Assembly (NCBI GenBank): GCA_010092695.1
Contig: JAADJJ010000001.1
Location: 434,001-498,000, forward strand
Origin: Enterobacteriaceae bacterium 4M9
GTDB lineage: Bacteria; Pseudomonadota; Gammaproteobacteria; Enterobacterales; Enterobacteriaceae
Direction: 5' to 3'
DNA: 64,000 bases
Under the pieces are notes generated by a model that worked only from the letters and a program-made list of their open reading frames with translations, was not told the DNA's origin and did no database searches. Shown here piece after piece: positions 61,534-64,000 of the stretch (the stretch's first letter is position 1; each line of letters starts with the position of its first letter). The translations under genes and the position numbers were made by a program.

Positions 61534-62529
61534 CTAGCTGACCAGCCTGTGCCGGTCGAGGCGGCGCAGCCCCAGCGCCAGCAGCAGGCTAATGGCGAGT
61601 GTGGCAGTGAAAACCCACGCCATATCCAGCACCGGCCACTGTTTTATATCCAGCCCGTGGGTACGCAGAAAGTGAATTATCAGCGCGTGAAAGCCGTAAA
61701 TGCCCAGTGAATGGCGCGAAATCACCGCAAGTCCCGGCAGCGTGCGTTGGTTGAGGGTGCTTTTTGCCAGCAACAGCAGGCTTACCGCGGCGATAAATAC
61801 CAGCGGTCCGGCGTACAGGTAGTACGTGTCGGCAAAGTCGCCGCGCACGTTAAGTTCATGGCGGGTGCCAATGGCGATGGCCGCCACACACAGGGCAAAG
61901 ACCAGCGCCGAGGCCAGGCCAACGCCTTTTTTATCGGTTTGCATGACGCCAATAGCGCGACCAAGCAGGCCATACAGCACGTAATAAAAGGTGTCGCCGT
62001 CAATAAACAGGTTCACCGGCAGCCACTGAAAGCCGTGTACTTTCTGGGCAACCGTATTAGGGTTAGCCAGCACGCCGAGGACAATCAGCAGCGCCAGCAG
62101 CGTTTTTATGCCGACGCGCTTGACCTCAATCAGCGGTGAAAGCAGGTAAATGACCATCAGCGCAAAGAAAAACCACAGGTGATAGAACACAGGTTTTTGC
62201 AGCACATAAACAAAGGATTTACTGACGCTGATGGGCGTAAACAGCCAGATGTACAGCAGCGCCACAGCGCTATAGAACACCAGGCACAGGCCGATGCGCA
62301 AAAAATGTCGCCCCCTGGCGCTGCGTTCGCCAAAAAACAAATAACCGGAAATCATAAAAAACACGGGAACGCAGACGCGAGAGGCGGAGTCGAGGATATT
62401 AGCTATCGTCCAGCTCGACATACTGATGCTGTCAGCGTTAGTGAGGTACCAGGTGGTGGTGTGGATGGTAATGACCATCAGACAGGCTATCCCGCGCAGA
62501 TTATCTATCCAGTTAATTTTTTGCTGCAT
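61534..62529 (-). CDS. wecH: O-acetyltransferase WecH
   Basis: A 331-residue inner-membrane acyltransferase-3 protein (former name yiaH) that O-acetylates enterobacterial common antigen. About ten membrane helices; the first carries DNLRGIACLMVITIHTTTWYL with the active-site His, followed by SRVCVPVFFMISGYLFF. It has the E. coli length and the same end (RLDRHRLVS). Confidence 0.94.
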   Translation of the reverse strand: MQQKINWIDNLRGIACLMVITIHTTTWYLTNADSISMSSWTIANILDSASRVCVPVFFMISGYLFFGERSARGRHFLRIGLCLVFYSAVALLYIWLFTPISVSKSFVYVLQKPVFYHLWFFFALMVIYLLSPLIEVKRVGIKTLLALLIVLGVLANPNTVAQKVHGFQWLPVNLFIDGDTFYYVLYGLLGRAIGVMQTDKKGVGLASALVFALCVAAIAIGTRHELNVRGDFADTYYLYAGPLVFIAAVSLLLLAKSTLNQRTLPGLAVISRHSLGIYGFHALIIHFLRTHGLDIKQWPVLDMAWVFTATLAISLLLALGLRRLDRHRLVS

Positions 62530-62702
62530 CAGTTCCTCTGTACTCTTTTTACCGACAACCAGTGTGACGCCTGGGCGGTGCGTCAGGCACTCGGGCCAGT
62601 CCGAGTTTTGACCGCATTCACAAAATACGCTTCACTATCAGGCATTCGGCGCAAAACCGGATGCTTAAAAAACAATAATGATGGTAGCGGGTATACGACG
62701 TG

Positions 62703-63014
62703 ATGAGACACATGATGATAGCAATACTGGCACTGGGCAGCGTTGCGCTGGCAGGCTGTGCCGCCCAGGAGCCAGATGTACCGACGAGGATTGCGCCAAA
62801 AACGCCCATCAGTGCGGCGCGCACGCTGACGATGGAGCAGATGTGCAAGGATGAGGCGGCACAGCGCTACAACACCGAGGCGCAGCAGATTCAGGTGCAG
62901 GGTGTTGAGGCGTTTCAGGGCAGCTATGAAATGCCAGGACGCACCGGGCGTGAAGAGGGCTTTACCTGCACCTTTGACCCTGAAGGGCAGTTCCTGCACT
63001 TGTCCATGCGCTGA
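62703..63014 (+). CDS. ysaB: Lipoprotein YsaB
   Basis: A 103-residue lipoprotein. Signal with lipobox LAGC, then a short proline-rich stretch and the conserved end (LTMEQMCKDEAAQRYN, FQGSYEMPGRTGREEGFTC, GQFLHLSMR), matching E. coli YsaB. The start is uncertain: GTG 62700, ATG 62703 and ATG 62712 are all in frame. It lies between wecH and glyQ, as in E. coli. Confidence 0.87.
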   Translation: MRHMMIAILALGSVALAGCAAQEPDVPTRIAPKTPISAARTLTMEQMCKDEAAQRYNTEAQQIQVQGVEAFQGSYEMPGRTGREEGFTCTFDPEGQFLHLSMR

Positions 63015-63142
63015 AGGCGGGTGGCTTTTTCTGGCTGATGTTTCGGCAAAATTAGCTGCCTTTTCTGGCTGTATATCTGCGTTTGTGCGGGTATACTGGC
63101 CGTTTCCGTAATGATATTGCGCGTATCGCACACGAAACTATT

Positions 63143-64000
63143 ATGCAAAAGTTTGATACAAAGACCTTCCAGGGCCTGATCCTGACCTTACAGGATTACT
63201 GGGCTCGCCAGGGCTGCACCATTGTTCAACCTCTGGACATGGAAGTAGGCGCAGGCACCTCTCACCCCATGACCTGCCTGCGTGCGCTTGGCCCTGAGCC
63301 GATGGCTGCGGCTTACGTTCAGCCTTCACGCCGCCCGACCGACGGCCGCTACGGCGAAAACCCGAACCGCTTGCAGCATTACTACCAGTTCCAGGTGGTT
63401 ATCAAGCCGTCGCCGGACAACATTCAGGAGCTGTATCTCGGCTCACTGAAAGAGCTGGGTCTGGATCCGACCATTCACGATATCCGCTTTGTTGAAGACA
63501 ACTGGGAAAACCCGACGCTGGGTGCCTGGGGTCTTGGCTGGGAAGTGTGGCTCAACGGCATGGAAGTGACGCAGTTTACCTACTTCCAGCAGGTGGGTGG
63601 CCTTGAGTGTAAGCCGGTGACCGGCGAAATCACCTATGGTCTTGAGCGCCTCGCCATGTACATCCAGGGCGTGGACAGCGTGTACGACCTGGTCTGGAGC
63701 GACGGCCCGCTGGGTAAAACCACCTACGGCGACGTGTTCCACCAGAACGAAGTGGAGCAGTCCACCTACAACTTTGAATACGCCGATGTGGACTTCCTGT
63801 TCACCTGCTTTGAGCAGTACGAGAAAGAGGCCCAGCAGCTGCTGGCGCTGGAAAAACCGCTGCCGCTGCCGGCCTACGAGCGTATTCTGAAGGCGGCGCA
63901 CAGCTTTAACCTGCTCGATGCTCGCAAAGCCATTTCGGTTACCGAACGCCAGCGCTACATTCTGCGCATTCGCACGCTGACCAAAGCCGTGGCCGAAGCC
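63143..64000 (+). CDS. glyQ: Glycyl-tRNA synthetase alpha subunit, cut by the window end
   Basis: The first 286 codons of about 303 are present (MQKFDTKTFQGLILTLQDYW...). The alpha subunit holds the class II catalytic core that binds ATP and glycine: HPMTCLRALGPEPMAAAYVQPSRRP, DIRFVEDNWENPTLGAWGLGWEVW and EITYGLERLAMYIQG are the conserved blocks. The frame is open to the edge; glyS is expected next. Confidence 0.97.
   Translation, partial: MQKFDTKTFQGLILTLQDYWARQGCTIVQPLDMEVGAGTSHPMTCLRALGPEPMAAAYVQPSRRPTDGRYGENPNRLQHYYQFQVVIKPSPDNIQELYLGSLKELGLDPTIHDIRFVEDNWENPTLGAWGLGWEVWLNGMEVTQFTYFQQVGGLECKPVTGEITYGLERLAMYIQGVDSVYDLVWSDGPLGKTTYGDVFHQNEVEQSTYNFEYADVDFLFTCFEQYEKEAQQLLALEKPLPLPAYERILKAAHSFNLLDARKAISVTERQRYILRIRTLTKAVAEA

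Noticed and set aside
1..64000. CRISPR array or cas genes
   Set aside because: No regularly spaced direct repeats and no Cas-like protein were seen.

Overview
The window is chromosomal DNA from a member of the Enterobacteriaceae. Most proteins are close relatives of E. coli K-12 proteins in sequence and length (FdoGHI, SodA, MtlADR, SelAB, AvtA, MalS, XylABFGHR, WecH, GlyQ). The backbone looks GC-rich by eye; the genus cannot be fixed from the sequence alone.

Layout. 1-2420: regulatory end of an accessory block (cut-off winged-helix regulator, PapI-like protein, 1.7 kb of gene-poor DNA) ending at the 3' end of selC. 2421-11414: tRNA-Sec, a secreted hydrolase, the formate dehydrogenase-O genes (fdhE, fdoIHG with an in-frame Sec UGA, fdhD) and a DUF2726 protein. 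11770-14679: sodA, yiiM and a Fic-domain protein. 14682-18985: yibL and the mannitol genes mtlR, mtlD, mtlA, with CRP sites upstream. 19454-26285: a quinone-reductase-like flavoprotein with a divergent LysR regulator, yibF, selA-selB and yiaY. 27220-36347: a chaperone-usher fimbrial operon (major pilin, three minor pilins, usher, two chaperones, two paralogous adhesins) plus a PapI-like gene. 36990-51010: ysaA, avtA, malS, bax, the xylose regulon and yiaA. 51018-61522: an accessory island of about 10.5 kb between yiaA and wecH, which are neighbours in K-12. 61534-64000: wecH, ysaB and the start of glyQ.

How the genes fit together. selC, selA and selB supply the Sec incorporation machinery (selD is not in the window) needed to read the UGA in fdoG. 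FdhD and FdhE mature the same enzyme. mtlA-mtlD-mtlR import and oxidise mannitol. XylFGH import xylose, XylAB convert it to xylulose 5-phosphate, and XylR controls both arms.

The most unusual part is the island. It carries an ISNCY-type transposase whose left-end repeat has an inverted partner 7.1 kb away, beyond a redox cassette (SDR, LysR, two MDR oxidoreductases, alpha/beta hydrolase). The cassette has the same regulator-site-like sequence in two promoters. The island also has an AT-rich trio of unknown genes with a nonsense codon and a hexanucleotide repeat, an internally shortened IS200 transposase, and near-identical terminator palindromes at its two edges.
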